Shown here: positions 8,494-20,024 of the stretch, in pieces
Position numbering within the stretch: the stretch's first letter is position 1
How the letters are laid out: every line of letters starts with the position of its first letter
From: Polyangium sp. 15x6
GTDB lineage: Bacteria; Myxococcota_A; Polyangia; Polyangiales; Polyangiaceae
DNA: 64,000 nt
Direction of reading: 5' to 3'
Assembly: GCF_029960785.1 (NCBI RefSeq)
Contig: NZ_JASBQE010000009.1
Coordinates: 124,001-188,000 of the forward strand
Translations under genes and position numbers: made by a program
The notes under the pieces: generated by a model
Seen by the model: the letters and a program-made list of their open reading frames with translations, nothing else
Told to the model about the DNA's origin: nothing
Databases searched by the model: none

Positions 8494-9696
8494 ATGCAGG
8501 TGCCGCTCCGCTCGTCCAGAGTCGAAGCGCGCTGGTCGGTCCTCGCGCATTGCGCATGGCTGCTCCTCGCTGGCTGCTCGCTCGCATGCAGTCGAGGCGC
8601 GACGGCGCCGGCCCCGCCGCGCACGGTCGACGTCGCCGCCCCTCCGCCATCTGCGCAGACGGTGACCAGACCCGCCTCGACCGATCCGATCACCGTCCCA
8701 CGAGAAGCCACCTTTCGTGATCTCGTCGCGCGAGCCCGTGACGTTGCGCCGGCCAAGCGGGCCGGCACCTGCCTCGTACGAGAGGACGAGACCCGCGCGC
8801 TCGTGCTCGAGACGCTCGACGTCGAGGAGGGCGACCTCCCCGACCCTCCCGACGATCTCGATGCATTGCTCGACCGCAATGTCTACGTCGCCAGCGACAT
8901 CGCGTGGGGCACCCGACTCGTGCGTCCTTTCGTGACCGACGGCGGGAATTACCTCGATCTCGTTGCGCTCACGCCCGTCCCACGTCTCGTCTTGCGCGCG
9001 AACACGATGGTCCTGGTCGTCACGGACCGTTCGGTCTACCTCGGCATGCACCGTACCGTGGGGTTTCGGCATCTCGAGACGTTGCCGCCCAAGCTCGTGA
9101 CCGCCGCTCTCGCGCAGGTGGCCGTGTGGATCGTCGCGGCCGAAGGCGCGGCTCCGCTCACGCGCGTAAAGGAGGCGCTCGACACGCTCCGCGAGGCGAA
9201 AGGCAGCGTGGTCCTCGCGACGCCGCTTCCGATGGCAGCGCCGGGCTCGACCGCGTTGACGAGTCCTCACTGGCCCGTGCCGACCGAAGCGCCCGAGCGC
9301 TGCCGACCGGGTGTGTACGAGAGGACGACGATCCAGTTCCCAGGGGACTACAGCGACGAGAAGCACGCAGGTGTCATGAAGGCGTTCGAGCGCGCAGCGT
9401 CCTCGTGCGGGGCGAAGCTTCCCGCAGGGGCCGGCGGGACGCTCGACGTCCGTGCTCTGATCCGCCCCGACGGGGACGTGGAGGACGCATGCATCGACAG
9501 CGACGACGCTCTCGATGGCACGCTTCGATCGTGTCTCGCCGACGCCGTGCGGCACACCCGCTTCCCCGCACCCGACAAGAGGTCCGGATGGGTGGCCTTT
9601 GGAACACGCCCCTCCGTGGCGGGGCCCCCGATCCTCGGCATCTGCGGCTCACCCTCGGTCGCCCCCACGCAATCGACGTCTGCTCCCGCGAAGTGA
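8494..9696 (+). CDS. Putative lipoprotein, unknown function, AgmX/TonB-like C-terminus
   Basis: 400 aa. The N-terminus has a hydrophobic stretch with two possible lipobox cysteines (LLAGCSLACSRG, around residues 28-32), then an Ala/Pro linker. The final third contains GGTLDVRALIRPDGDVEDACID followed by LRSCLADAVRHTRFP. This resembles the C-terminal 'F-x-C-x ... V/I-x-P-DG-x-V' module that myxobacteria attach to surface and motility proteins (AgmX/PglI-type), but the similarity is partial. The central part is not recognisable. The gene stands alone between the MBL gene and a convergent unknown gene. Confidence 0.6.
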   Translation: MQVPLRSSRVEARWSVLAHCAWLLLAGCSLACSRGATAPAPPRTVDVAAPPPSAQTVTRPASTDPITVPREATFRDLVARARDVAPAKRAGTCLVREDETRALVLETLDVEEGDLPDPPDDLDALLDRNVYVASDIAWGTRLVRPFVTDGGNYLDLVALTPVPRLVLRANTMVLVVTDRSVYLGMHRTVGFRHLETLPPKLVTAALAQVAVWIVAAEGAAPLTRVKEALDTLREAKGSVVLATPLPMAAPGSTALTSPHWPVPTEAPERCRPGVYERTTIQFPGDYSDEKHAGVMKAFERAASSCGAKLPAGAGGTLDVRALIRPDGDVEDACIDSDDALDGTLRSCLADAVRHTRFPAPDKRSGWVAFGTRPSVAGPPILGICGSPSVAPTQSTSAPAK

Positions 9697-9751
9697 GCGG
9701 CTCACGGCGCGGAGCGCGCGCGTAGGGCGAACAAACTTTGGCGGTGGCGGC

Positions 9752-10627
9752 TCATGAAGTTCCTTGGGCCGGGATCACGACGATCATGCTGCGATGGGAA
9801 GCTTCGAGCGAAGGGGGCTCGTGCGGCCGGACGTCGAGCCCCTTCAGCGCACGCGCAGAGGCCGTCGGGAGATCGACGCGTCCGAAGTGACGAACCCAAA
9901 AGCTCACGTCTGCGAGCTCCTCCGCGCATCGCTGCGAAAGCTCGCGGATCTTCGTGTCGTCGGTTCGGGTCGTCGCCGTGGTCAATGACGCCAGGCGAGC
10001 ACGCACGGGGAGGTCGGTCGCGAGCGCGCCCAGCATCAGGTGACAGAGCGCGCCGTGGAACGCCGCGAGCCTGTTCGCCGGCGCCAGCGCATGGCTCTGA
10101 TCGAAGTCCCGCGAAGCGCGGAGCCGAGCCTTCGAGACCGACCTCCCGTAGAGGGGTTCGGCTGGCAAGACCGCGGCATCGAGGAGCGCGTCGAGGGCAC
10201 CGATGTCCGCAACGACGTCGCCGGCGCTCGAAAAGAGCCGTACGACCGGTGAGCGGGCCATCTGCACGTCGATCTCATGGCCGGGATGGATCGCGGGGGG
10301 ACCGCGGAGCGTGCTGAGCAAGAGGGCGAGGCCGCGGTGGTACAAGATGCCGGCGCGCCGCTCGGCGGACGCGGTGCACGTCAGCGCGACGTCGAAGTGA
10401 GGGATGGCCTCTTTGGCCTCGCCAGCGGCACACAGCACGATGCCGTCGAACTGAAAGAGCGCCGCGACTTGCTCTGCGGCTGTCGCCGAGAACGCACCGA
10501 GGTCGATTTCGGCCTTGGATCGCGTCACCGCCCGCAGCGCGCGGCCGGGCTCGCGGCCCGCGGCGATCCGCTCGCGAACGCGCTCGAACGCGGCGCGGAT
10601 GTCGGCTTCGCGGAGTGGCTTCCTCAT
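9752..10627 (-). CDS. Hypothetical protein, possibly helical repeat
   Basis: 291 aa, no signal peptide or membrane segment. Ala/Leu-rich helices such as AAGEAKEAIPHFDVAL and ILYHRGLALLLSTL have the look of TPR-type repeats, though no full TPR consensus is visible. Host-like codon use supports a real gene. It is convergent with the lipoprotein at 8494-9696, and the 42-bp repeat array lies upstream of its start. Not assigned to a family. Confidence 0.55.
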   Translation of the reverse strand: MRKPLREADIRAAFERVRERIAAGREPGRALRAVTRSKAEIDLGAFSATAAEQVAALFQFDGIVLCAAGEAKEAIPHFDVALTCTASAERRAGILYHRGLALLLSTLRGPPAIHPGHEIDVQMARSPVVRLFSSAGDVVADIGALDALLDAAVLPAEPLYGRSVSKARLRASRDFDQSHALAPANRLAAFHGALCHLMLGALATDLPVRARLASLTTATTRTDDTKIRELSQRCAEELADVSFWVRHFGRVDLPTASARALKGLDVRPHEPPSLEASHRSMIVVIPAQGTS

Positions 10628-10752
10628 CCCGCGCCTTTGTACCTTGCCATGAATGCTCCTTGCCCCGCGCGCGGCGAGAGATCGGGCACGGCGCGGTCGG
10701 CGTCAAGCACGACGCCGCCACGCGTGCGCCTCCCGTCTTTACCTACCGAAGG

Positions 10753-11066
10753 GGCTCCCGCCGTTCAGCGTTGGCCACCTCCACGTGTAGCAGCGGCTCC
10801 GGCCGCTCAGCGTTGGCCACCTCCACGTGTGGAAGCGGCTCCAGCCGCTCAGCTTTGGCCACGTCTACGTGTGGAGGCGGCTCCCGCCGTTCAGCGTTGG
10901 CCACCTCCACGTGTGGAGGCGGCTCCCGCCGTTCAGCGTTGGCCATCTCCACGTGTGGAGGCGGCTCCCGCCGTTCAGCGTTGGCCATCTCCACGTGTGG
11001 AGGCGGCTCCCGCCGTTCAGCGTTGGCCATCTCCACGTGTGGAAGCGGCTCCAACCGCTCCGTTCG
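10753..11066. repeat. 42-bp tandem repeat array (about 7.5 copies) with internal dyad
   Basis: Units begin at 10753, 10795, 10837, 10879, 10921, 10963, 11005 and 11047, exactly 42 bp apart. They diverge by a few bases at the left end and are nearly identical at 10879-11046. Each unit carries a dyad: GCCACCTCCAC and GTGGAGGCGGC around a GT spacer (11-bp arms, one mismatch; some units have ATCTCCAC). Because 42 is a multiple of three and no unit contains a stop in most frames, long spurious reading frames run through on both strands. The array fills most of the 522-bp gap 10628-11149; nothing else is visible there. Confidence 0.85.
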
Positions 11067-11149
11067 ACCCGCCTCGGTCGGTGGAACCGGCTCGGTCCGT
11101 GGTTCAACGCACTATTGCTTGGGATCCCACATGGCTCAGGGGATGCCCG

Positions 11150-13024
11150 TCATCTTTTCGCGCAGAAGTCGGCCCAGTTTGCCTGGTGCAGCGCGACCGG
11201 CCTCGGAACCGCTGTCCTCGTGGCGCGCGCCGGGGGAACGAGCACCTTGCCGGTCGGATCGAGGACGGCCACGTACACCTCGCTCACGCAGTTGCTCGCT
11301 GGAGCGCATTGGCGCTGATCGTCGTCGCGGACATCGGTCCAGGTGGCGAGGAGCCGGCTCTTGTCCGCTGTCGCCCAGAGTCCGTGCGTCCCGCCGGCCG
11401 CTTGGCTCAGGAGGACCTGCGGCGCCTGCGCTCCAGGTTCCGACGCAAAGAGCAATCTTCGATCCTCGCTCCACACACGCGTGAGCCGGCTGTCCAGCCA
11501 CGCCGCGGCGCCGAAGCGCGCCGTCTGCTGGTCCCAAGGACTGGCCGGCGCATCGGAGAGCACGCGGAAGTCGGCGGCCGTTAGCTCGAGCGCGTGCAGA
11601 CCCATGGTATCCCGCGCGATTGCATGATTCACGCCGTTATCGGCAACCACGATGCCCACCCGGTCGCCGAGCGTCCCGAGCGCGACGAGCGTCCCCGTGT
11701 CCGCGAGCTTGACCGTGCCAGCGCTCCCCAAAGGCGCACCATCGGCAGCGAGGCGCTGGAGCCGAAGCTCGGGACCACCTTGGTGCCAGGCCAGCAAGTA
11801 ATCGCCGCCGACGGGCTCGAACAACATCTCTCCGCCCGCGAGACCGGCGCTCGACGAAATCGATACCGCGCCCCCGGTGGGCTCGCCATTCAGCCCGAGC
11901 GGCCTGAACCTCAATACCTCGTCCCCGCCCACACGGCTTTGCCAAACGATACCCGCGCGGGCTCCGGCGCGCGCCAGCCCGAGGAAAAAGGGCCGCCCGG
12001 GCTCCGTCGAAATCGTCTTGATCGACCCCGGCCTCGGCGCTCCCTGGCTCGTGTCCACGTACACCAGACGAACGTCGCGATCCCCCTTGCTACGGGCCGT
12101 CGTGAAGGCCACGAGCAGCCCGCCCGGAACGTCCAGCGTCTCGACGAGCCCGAGCCAGTCCTTATCGCTCCGCGCGAGCTCGACGGGGGCCCCGACCGGC
12201 TCGCCCCGAGGCCCGAGCTGCTGGGCGAACACGGCCCCGACGGAGCTCGTCTCCTCAGGCCGCACGTGCGTCTCGGTCCGTCGATAGACGAGGAGGTAGC
12301 CGTCATCGCGTGCGACGAGCCGAGAGGGCGTGTTCTCCGCATACACGTGCTGCCTGGCCCGCTCGGCCTGCGCGTTGCGGCAGGCCCAGAGCGCCTCATT
12401 GCCGCCGCGAATGGTGAGCTCGACAGGGTTCGAGACGAGCGCGAGCGGCGTGACCCCGGATAGGCCGTCCGCCCGGTAGCGCACGCGTAGCGACACCACG
12501 CCGGGCCGGGCGTGATCGAGGACGCGGAACGAAGGCGCCCAGGCGTGCGCGTCCTCGATCGCGAGCTTGTCATGCGCGCCGAGGACGCGTCGATCCTTCG
12601 GCTCGATCGGATTCGTGAGGCCACACCGCGCGTTGGTCGTGAAGCCCAGCGCGTGCGGCAGCGGCTGGCCTTTGGCATCCGCGAAGACGAGCTCATAGGC
12701 GGGCTGCCGCATGCCGCTCCAGGAGCCGTCGAGGGGCGGGACGACGACAGCCGCGTCACCCGAGGCGTTGCGGAATGCGAGTTGAAAGCGGAGCTCATCG
12801 CCGACGGCGAGGTCGGTGTCGTCGACCGTCAGGACGAGCGATACGCCCCGCTGCACCTCTTGCGCGGCAACATTTGCAGGGGAAGCGGAGGTGGACTCGG
12901 CGAGCGCGTGGCCCTTGCCGCAAGAGCCGAGCGCGAGCAGGGAGAGGAACGCGAAGCGCCGGTGAGCGACGGGGCTTTTGCCTTGCACGAGCGTATGATG
13001 CGAGATGCACGTGCGCCTTGGCAA
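11150..13024 (-). CDS. Large putative lipoprotein, unknown function
   Basis: 624 aa from ATG 13024. A GTG at 12988 would give a shorter, more typical signal peptide ending in LLALGSCGKG (lipobox). The first half has a beta-rich domain (VSLVLTVDDTDLAVGDELRF). The second half consists of repeated beta-strand motifs with Trp/Asp/Gly spacing (AWHQGGPELRLQRLAADGAP, AAWLDSRLTRVWSEDRRLLF, LLATWTDVRDDD). This suggests a beta-propeller-like fold, an inference only. No enzyme motif was found. It is monocistronic on the minus strand. Confidence 0.6.
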   Translation of the reverse strand: MPRRTCISHHTLVQGKSPVAHRRFAFLSLLALGSCGKGHALAESTSASPANVAAQEVQRGVSLVLTVDDTDLAVGDELRFQLAFRNASGDAAVVVPPLDGSWSGMRQPAYELVFADAKGQPLPHALGFTTNARCGLTNPIEPKDRRVLGAHDKLAIEDAHAWAPSFRVLDHARPGVVSLRVRYRADGLSGVTPLALVSNPVELTIRGGNEALWACRNAQAERARQHVYAENTPSRLVARDDGYLLVYRRTETHVRPEETSSVGAVFAQQLGPRGEPVGAPVELARSDKDWLGLVETLDVPGGLLVAFTTARSKGDRDVRLVYVDTSQGAPRPGSIKTISTEPGRPFFLGLARAGARAGIVWQSRVGGDEVLRFRPLGLNGEPTGGAVSISSSAGLAGGEMLFEPVGGDYLLAWHQGGPELRLQRLAADGAPLGSAGTVKLADTGTLVALGTLGDRVGIVVADNGVNHAIARDTMGLHALELTAADFRVLSDAPASPWDQQTARFGAAAWLDSRLTRVWSEDRRLLFASEPGAQAPQVLLSQAAGGTHGLWATADKSRLLATWTDVRDDDQRQCAPASNCVSEVYVAVLDPTGKVLVPPARATRTAVPRPVALHQANWADFCAKR

Positions 13025-13385
13025 CGGCCGCGTGCCGTCCGGATGACGGTATCCGCCTTCGAGGCGCTGGTCACCGCGGTCGAAGCAATCGAAAGGACGT
13101 GAAGATTTCGCCGCGAGGGCGGACGGCGTCAGCGAAATCCACCACGCCAGGCCCGCGCAATGCCTGCTGTGGATGCATCAAGCCGCTCGCGTGCCCTTCC
13201 GTGCTGACGACGAATCCGAGGGGGGGGCTCGACAAGGGGAGGGGGATGGACTCACCCCCCGAAATCCCCGGATTTTTCCTACTCGGCTCGAGCCGATTCC
13301 TCTGCCCCCTACACCCCCCGCGGGACCCGCTCCGGCCACGCCTGCGTCGCCCTGATACGACGCGGAACGCTCGCCCGCGGGCCTC
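13025..13385. promoter_or_regulatory. Gene-free divergent region with a 14-bp palindrome
   Basis: No gene is visible between the divergently read 11150-13024 and 13386-14654. A perfect 14-bp palindrome TCGGCTCGAGCCGA lies at 13283-13296, about 90 bp before the sugar dehydrogenase start, and could be an operator. G- and C-runs flank it (13211-13218, 13253-13258). Confidence 0.35.
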
Positions 13386-14654
13386 GTGCTTGCAAGCGCG
13401 GCTCCCATGGCGCGCGCCTGCCCGCAAGGACCCCTCCCCAGAAGCCGGTACGGTCGCGCCGGGGTGGTGCTCGGGCTGGTCCTCGGCGCGTTCGGGGGCG
13501 CGTGCTCGACGAACGGCGCGCCGCGCGTCGACAGCCGATGCACGCTCGTGCCCGGGCCAGGCTCGGGGCCGCCCGGCGGCGCGGCCCTGAAAGCGGAGAC
13601 CGTCGCGGACGGGCTCGAAGTGCCGTGGGGAATCGCCTTCCTGCCGAACGGCGATATGCTCGTGACCGAGCGTCCCGGCCGCGTCCGGCTGCTGCATCAA
13701 GGCGGGCTCACGCCGCCCATCCTCGTGCTGCCCGTGGTGCAGGAGGGCGAGGGGGGGCTGCTCGGCGTCGCCGTCGATCCGAAATTCGCGCAGAATCGGT
13801 ATTTTTACATTTACCTGACGGTGCGCGGGTCGGACGGACCCGAGAATCGGATCGAGCGATATCGCCTTTCGGACGACAGCGCGAGCGCGACGCGCGACAA
13901 GGTGCTCGTCGAGGGGATCCCGGCGAATCGATTCCACAATGGCGGGCGGCTGCGTTTCGGGTTCGACGGGACGTTGTACGCGGGGACGGGGGACGCGCAG
14001 CACCCGGACCTCGCGCGGGATCCGAAGAGCCTCGCCGGCAAGCTCTTGCGAATGACGCGGGACGGGGAGGTGCCCGGGGACAATCCCTTCCGCAAGAGCC
14101 TCGTGTACCTGAGCGGAGTGCGCAACGTACAGGCCTTCGCGCTCCTGCCGGGCGGCGAGGTGATCGTCGCGGATCACGGGCCGAGCGGGGAGATGGGCCG
14201 AGAAGGGCACGACGAGATCACGCGGGCGCGGGCCGGCGACGATCTCGGGTGGCCGACGTATTACGGTTGCGAGGTGGCGCTCGGGGTGACGGCGCCGTCG
14301 CTCGTGTTCGAGCAGGCGACGCCGCCGGGCGGGGCCTTGCTTTACCAGGGCGACGCGATTCGCGAGTGGAAAGGGAGCCTGCTCGTGGCGACGCTCGGCT
14401 CGCAGCACCTGCACCGCGTGACGTTCGACAGGGACGACCCGAGGCGCGTGGAGCACCACGAGGTCTATTTCCAGGGCGAGGGGCCGACGGGGCTCGGGCG
14501 GCTCCGCGACGTGGTGACGGGGCCCGACGGGGCGCTCTACGTGACGACGAGCAATTGCGACGGCCGCGGCGATTGCCCTCGCGACGGGGACAAGATTTAC
14601 CGGATTACCCGCTGGTCGCCGCCGCCCGCCCCGCTTCCATCGCCCGAGGGGTGA
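13386..14654 (+). CDS. PQQ-dependent sugar dehydrogenase family lipoprotein
   Basis: 422 aa. The signal region ends in LGAFGGACSTNG (lipobox). VPWGIAFLPNGDMLVTERPG, LLGVAVDPKF, RFHNGGRLRFGFDGTLY and VIVADHGPSGE ... DEIT are the characteristic blocks of the six-bladed glucose/sorbosone dehydrogenase propeller (Asd/YliI type). Such enzymes oxidise aldose sugars with PQQ in the periplasm and pass electrons to the respiratory chain. ATG 13386 and ATG 13407 are both possible starts. It is followed after 60 bp by the DNRLRE-like lipoprotein gene on the same strand. PQQ synthesis genes are not in the window, so cofactor supply is unknown. Confidence 0.85.
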   Translation: MLASAAPMARACPQGPLPRSRYGRAGVVLGLVLGAFGGACSTNGAPRVDSRCTLVPGPGSGPPGGAALKAETVADGLEVPWGIAFLPNGDMLVTERPGRVRLLHQGGLTPPILVLPVVQEGEGGLLGVAVDPKFAQNRYFYIYLTVRGSDGPENRIERYRLSDDSASATRDKVLVEGIPANRFHNGGRLRFGFDGTLYAGTGDAQHPDLARDPKSLAGKLLRMTRDGEVPGDNPFRKSLVYLSGVRNVQAFALLPGGEVIVADHGPSGEMGREGHDEITRARAGDDLGWPTYYGCEVALGVTAPSLVFEQATPPGGALLYQGDAIREWKGSLLVATLGSQHLHRVTFDRDDPRRVEHHEVYFQGEGPTGLGRLRDVVTGPDGALYVTTSNCDGRGDCPRDGDKIYRITRWSPPPAPLPSPEG

Positions 14655-14714
14655 CGTCTTTTTCCTTCCGTGGTGGGAGCGGGCGGGCACTTTTGCTAGG
14701 GTCCCGGGGCCGCC

Positions 14715-15401
14715 GTGTGGATTGCTCGCCCGCCTTTCGCCGTGCTCCTCGCCGCTTCGCTCCTCGGCTGCGTGCAGAGCCCACCCGGCCCGCCGCTCTG
14801 CGCCGCGGACGTGCCCTGCGCGGCCGAGGGGGACGCCTGCGTGGTCGGTCGTTGCAGGCCCAAAAAAGACACGCTCGTGACCGCGATGGACGCGCGCCGC
14901 TTGCTCCTCTTCCCGGACGCCGTCGCGGTCGTGTCGTCGAAGGGGCCGAGCGGGGGCGGTGAGGCGCTGCCGGAGGCGGTCTCGCTCGGGCGAAGCGCGG
15001 CCGGCGATACGTCGCTCCTGCTGCACTTCGAGGTGCCGGTCGCCGAGGTGGGCGAGGTGTCGTCGGCGTTCCTCGTGCTCGAGACGGCGACCGCGTCCGA
15101 GCCGCCGACGCAGCCGGTGTCGCTCTCGATCGCGCGGATCCTCGAGCCGTGGCGCGCGGATTTCGTCTCGTGGGGGCGGAGCCCGCGCCTCGACGTGGCC
15201 GAGAAGGCGGGCACGGTGGGCGTGACGTCGCCGAGCCCCATGCGCATCGACGTGACGCACGTGGTGCAGCGCTGGGCGAAGCGGACGGGCGAGGAGCATG
15301 GCCTCGCGGTGCTCGCCGATCCGAACGATCCACGCGGGATCACGTTCTCCCTCGGCGTGGTGGAGAAGCGGGGCCCGCGCCTCGAGGTCTACGCACGGTG
15401 A
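14715..15401 (+). CDS. DNRLRE-like lipoprotein
   Basis: 228 aa from GTG 14715. The signal peptide ends in AASLLGCVQS (lipobox, Cys about 19). A short Cys cluster (CAADVPCAAEGDACVVGRC) follows, then a beta-rich domain with SLLLHFEVPVAEVGEVSSAFL, PWRADFVSWGR and IDVTHVVQRWAKR. The last block is typical of the DNRLRE/disaggregatase-related carbohydrate-binding-like domain. The stop codon overlaps the GTG start of the following ABC ATPase by 4 nt (GTGA), so translation is probably coupled and the lipoprotein may be the surface partner of that transporter. Confidence 0.65.
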   Translation: MWIARPPFAVLLAASLLGCVQSPPGPPLCAADVPCAAEGDACVVGRCRPKKDTLVTAMDARRLLLFPDAVAVVSSKGPSGGGEALPEAVSLGRSAAGDTSLLLHFEVPVAEVGEVSSAFLVLETATASEPPTQPVSLSIARILEPWRADFVSWGRSPRLDVAEKAGTVGVTSPSPMRIDVTHVVQRWAKRTGEEHGLAVLADPNDPRGITFSLGVVEKRGPRLEVYAR

Positions 15402-16405
15402 CGGCCCAGGAGCCGCTGCTCTCGGTCCGCGACCTTGCCGTCTCGTTCGCGACCGCCGAGGGAACGAGCGTGAAGGCGCTCGACGGCGTCTCGTTCGACG
15501 TGCCGCAAGGAAAGACCGTGGGGCTCGTGGGCGAGTCGGGCTGCGGGAAGACGGCGACGGCGCTGTCGATCCTGCGGCTCTTGCCCACGCCGAGCGCGCG
15601 GATCGATCGCGGCGCGATCCTGTTTCAGGGCGAGGACCTCTTGAAGCTGCCGGAGCGCGCGATGCGGCAGGTGCGCGGCGGCAAGATCGGGATGGTGTTC
15701 CAGGAGCCGCTGACGGCGCTCACGCCGGTCTACTCGGTGGGCTCGCAGATCATGGAGGCGATCCGCCTTCACGAGAGCATGTCCCGCAAGGAGGCGCGGG
15801 CCCGCGCGAGCGAGCTGCTCCACCGCGTCGGTTTTCCCCGGCCCGACGAGCGCTTCGACAGCTACCCGCACGAGCTCAGCGGCGGCATGCGGCAGCGCGT
15901 GTTGCTCGCGATGGCGCTCGCCGCGCCGCCGCGGCTGCTCGTCGCGGACGAACCGACGAGCGCGCTCGACATGGCGCTGCGCGCGCAGATCATGGCGCTG
16001 CTCGCAGATCAAGCGCGCGAGCTCGGGATGAGCTTGCTCGTGATCACGCACGACCTGCCGTTCGTCGCGGAGATCGCGCACGAGATCGTGGTGCTCTACG
16101 CGGGGAAGGTGGTGGAGACGGGGCCACCTTCGCGGGTGCTCTCGTCGCCGCGGCATCCGTACACGCGCGCCCTCGTGCGCAGCGTGCCGCCCGCGGGCTC
16201 GTTCCGGACGCGCGGAGAGAAGCGGAAGGCGCTGCCGACGATCGAAGGCGCGCTGCCGGATCCGCGCGGCGTCTCGCGCGGATGTGCGTTCGCGCCGCGC
16301 TGCGCCGAGGTGATGGATCGGTGCCGCGAGGAGGCGCCGCCGCTCTTCGCGGTGGGAGGCGAGCGCGACGCGGTCAGGTGCTTCCTGCATGGAGGCGCGG
16401 CATGA
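15398..16405 (+). CDS. Oligopeptide-type ABC transporter ATP-binding protein (OppD-like)
   Basis: 335 aa from GTG 15398. Walker A GESGCGKTA, Q-loop VFQEPLTAL, signature LSGGMRQRV, Walker [13 protein letters not shown] and H-loop ITHD are all present. The C-terminal Cys motif (GCAFAPRC ... MDRC ... RCFL) is the one shared by peptide/nickel importer ATPases. This is the OppD/DppD member of a heterodimer that drives substrate import. It overlaps the preceding and following genes by 4 nt each. No permease or conventional solute-binding protein is encoded nearby, so those subunits must lie elsewhere. Confidence 0.9.
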   Translation: MTAQEPLLSVRDLAVSFATAEGTSVKALDGVSFDVPQGKTVGLVGESGCGKTATALSILRLLPTPSARIDRGAILFQGEDLLKLPERAMRQVRGGKIGMVFQEPLTALTPVYSVGSQIMEAIRLHESMSRKEARARASELLHRVGFPRPDERFDSYPHELSGGMRQRVLLAMALAAPPRLLVADEPTSALDMALRAQIMALLADQARELGMSLLVITHDLPFVAEIAHEIVVLYAGKVVETGPPSRVLSSPRHPYTRALVRSVPPAGSFRTRGEKRKALPTIEGALPDPRGVSRGCAFAPRCAEVMDRCREEAPPLFAVGGERDAVRCFLHGGAA

Positions 16406-17474
16406 GCGGAGGAGGACCGGACAAACCTCGCTCGGGCAAACCGCTGCTCCAGGTCGAGAAGCTCTCGACGTTGTTCCCGGTGCGGCAGGGCTTCTTCAAG
16501 GCGCCGAAGTTCTTGCACGCGGTCGACGGCGTGAGCTTCTACATCCGGCCGGGCGAGACGCTGGGGCTCGTCGGCGAGTCGGGCTGCGGCAAGAGCACGC
16601 TCGGGCGCACGGTGCTCCGCCTCGTCGAGCCCACGCTCGGGCGCATCGTGTTCGACGGGCAAGACATCACGCGCCTCTCCGAGCGCGCGATCCGGCCGCT
16701 GCGCCGGCGCATGCAGATCGTCTTTCAGGACCCGTACTCGTCGCTCAACCCGCGCATGACGGTGCGCGAGATCGTCGGCGAAGGGATCGCGGCGCTCCGG
16801 CTCGCGAAGACGCCGCGCGAGGCCGACGAGACCGTCGAAGAGATGGTCGCGAAGGTGGGGCTCGGCCCCGAGGCGCTCGATCGTTACCCGAACGAGTTCT
16901 CGGGCGGGCAGCGGCAACGCATCGCGATCGCGCGAGCGCTCGCGGTGCGGCCCGACTTCGTGGTCTGCGACGAGCCCACGAGCGCGCTCGACGTGTCGGT
17001 GCAGGCGCAGATCCTGAACCTGCTCGAACGGCTGCAGGACGAGCTCTCCGTGAGCTACCTGTTCATCTCGCACGACCTGCGCGTGGTGAGCTACATGAGC
17101 CACCGCATCGCGGTGATGTACCTCGGCCGCATCGTGGAGATGGGGCCGGCGCGCGAGGTGGCGGAGCGGCGGCTGCACCCCTACACGCGCGCGCTCTTCG
17201 GGGCGCTGCCGCGCGAGGACGGCGATCCGCGGCCCCGCCGCGTGCTCTGGGGCGAGCCGCCCGGCCCGCTCGAACCGCCGCGCGGGTGCGTCTTCCAGTC
17301 GCGCTGCCAGAAAGCCGAGAAGGGGCGCTGCGACGTCGAGGCGCCGGACCTCACGGAGATCGTCCCCGGCAGCCACCACCGCGTGGCCTGTTTCCATCCG
17401 GAAGCGAGCGAGGTGCCGGCGCCGTGGCCGAGCGCGAGGCCCTCGATTCCGGCGGGGGGCCCGCCGAGCGAGGG

Positions 17475-17478
<4 letters not shown>
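16402..17478 (+). CDS. Oligopeptide-type ABC transporter ATP-binding protein (OppF-like)
   Basis: 358 aa from ATG 16402. Walker [11 protein letters not shown]-loop [15 protein letters not shown], signature FSGGQRQRI, Walker [15 protein letters not shown] and H-loop ISHD are intact. The C-terminal motif GCVFQSRC ... GRCDVE ... RVACF marks it as OppF/DppF-like, the partner of the preceding ATPase. A Pro-rich tail of about 25 residues is added. The stop overlaps by 4 nt with the convergent kinase gene's stop at 17475. Confidence 0.9.
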
Positions 17479-19766
<2,288 letters not shown>

Positions 19767-19981
19767 GCGGTCGTTTTCCCCACGGGAACCTCCGCGACCG
19801 GCATTGCCGAAAGCACCGGAGTCGAGAGAAATCTAAGGTAGCACGGGCACATGCACCGGGCGAGACGATAGCGGTCGCAATGGTGCGTCACGCCATTGAC
19901 GTTGGATCGTCAAACGGAGCTCACGCATTGCGTCGATGGGGAGACGACCCGGGGCGCGTGTCGTCGGACCATGGAGGACAA

Positions 19982-20013
19982 ACGCGCTCACCCCGGGAAG
20001 GAGGTGAGCGCGT
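19982..20013 (-). terminator. Intrinsic terminator after the winged-helix gene
   Basis: An 11-bp perfect inverted repeat (ACGCGCTCACC at 19982-19992, GGTGAGCGCGT at 20003-20013) with a 10-nt loop lies 12 nt past the stop of the minus-strand gene. Read on the minus strand it is followed by a short T-run (TTTG). Confidence 0.6.
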
Positions 20014-20024
20014 GAGGGGTCCGA

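Noticed and set aside
10753-11066. CRISPR-like array
   Set aside because: The whole 42-bp unit repeats without unique spacers, so it is a tandem minisatellite.
10277-11584. Long plus-strand reading frame (435 aa) across the repeat array
   Set aside because: It is open only because the 42-bp repeat has no stop and the rest is antisense to two minus-strand genes; composition is Arg/Pro-biased shadow sequence.
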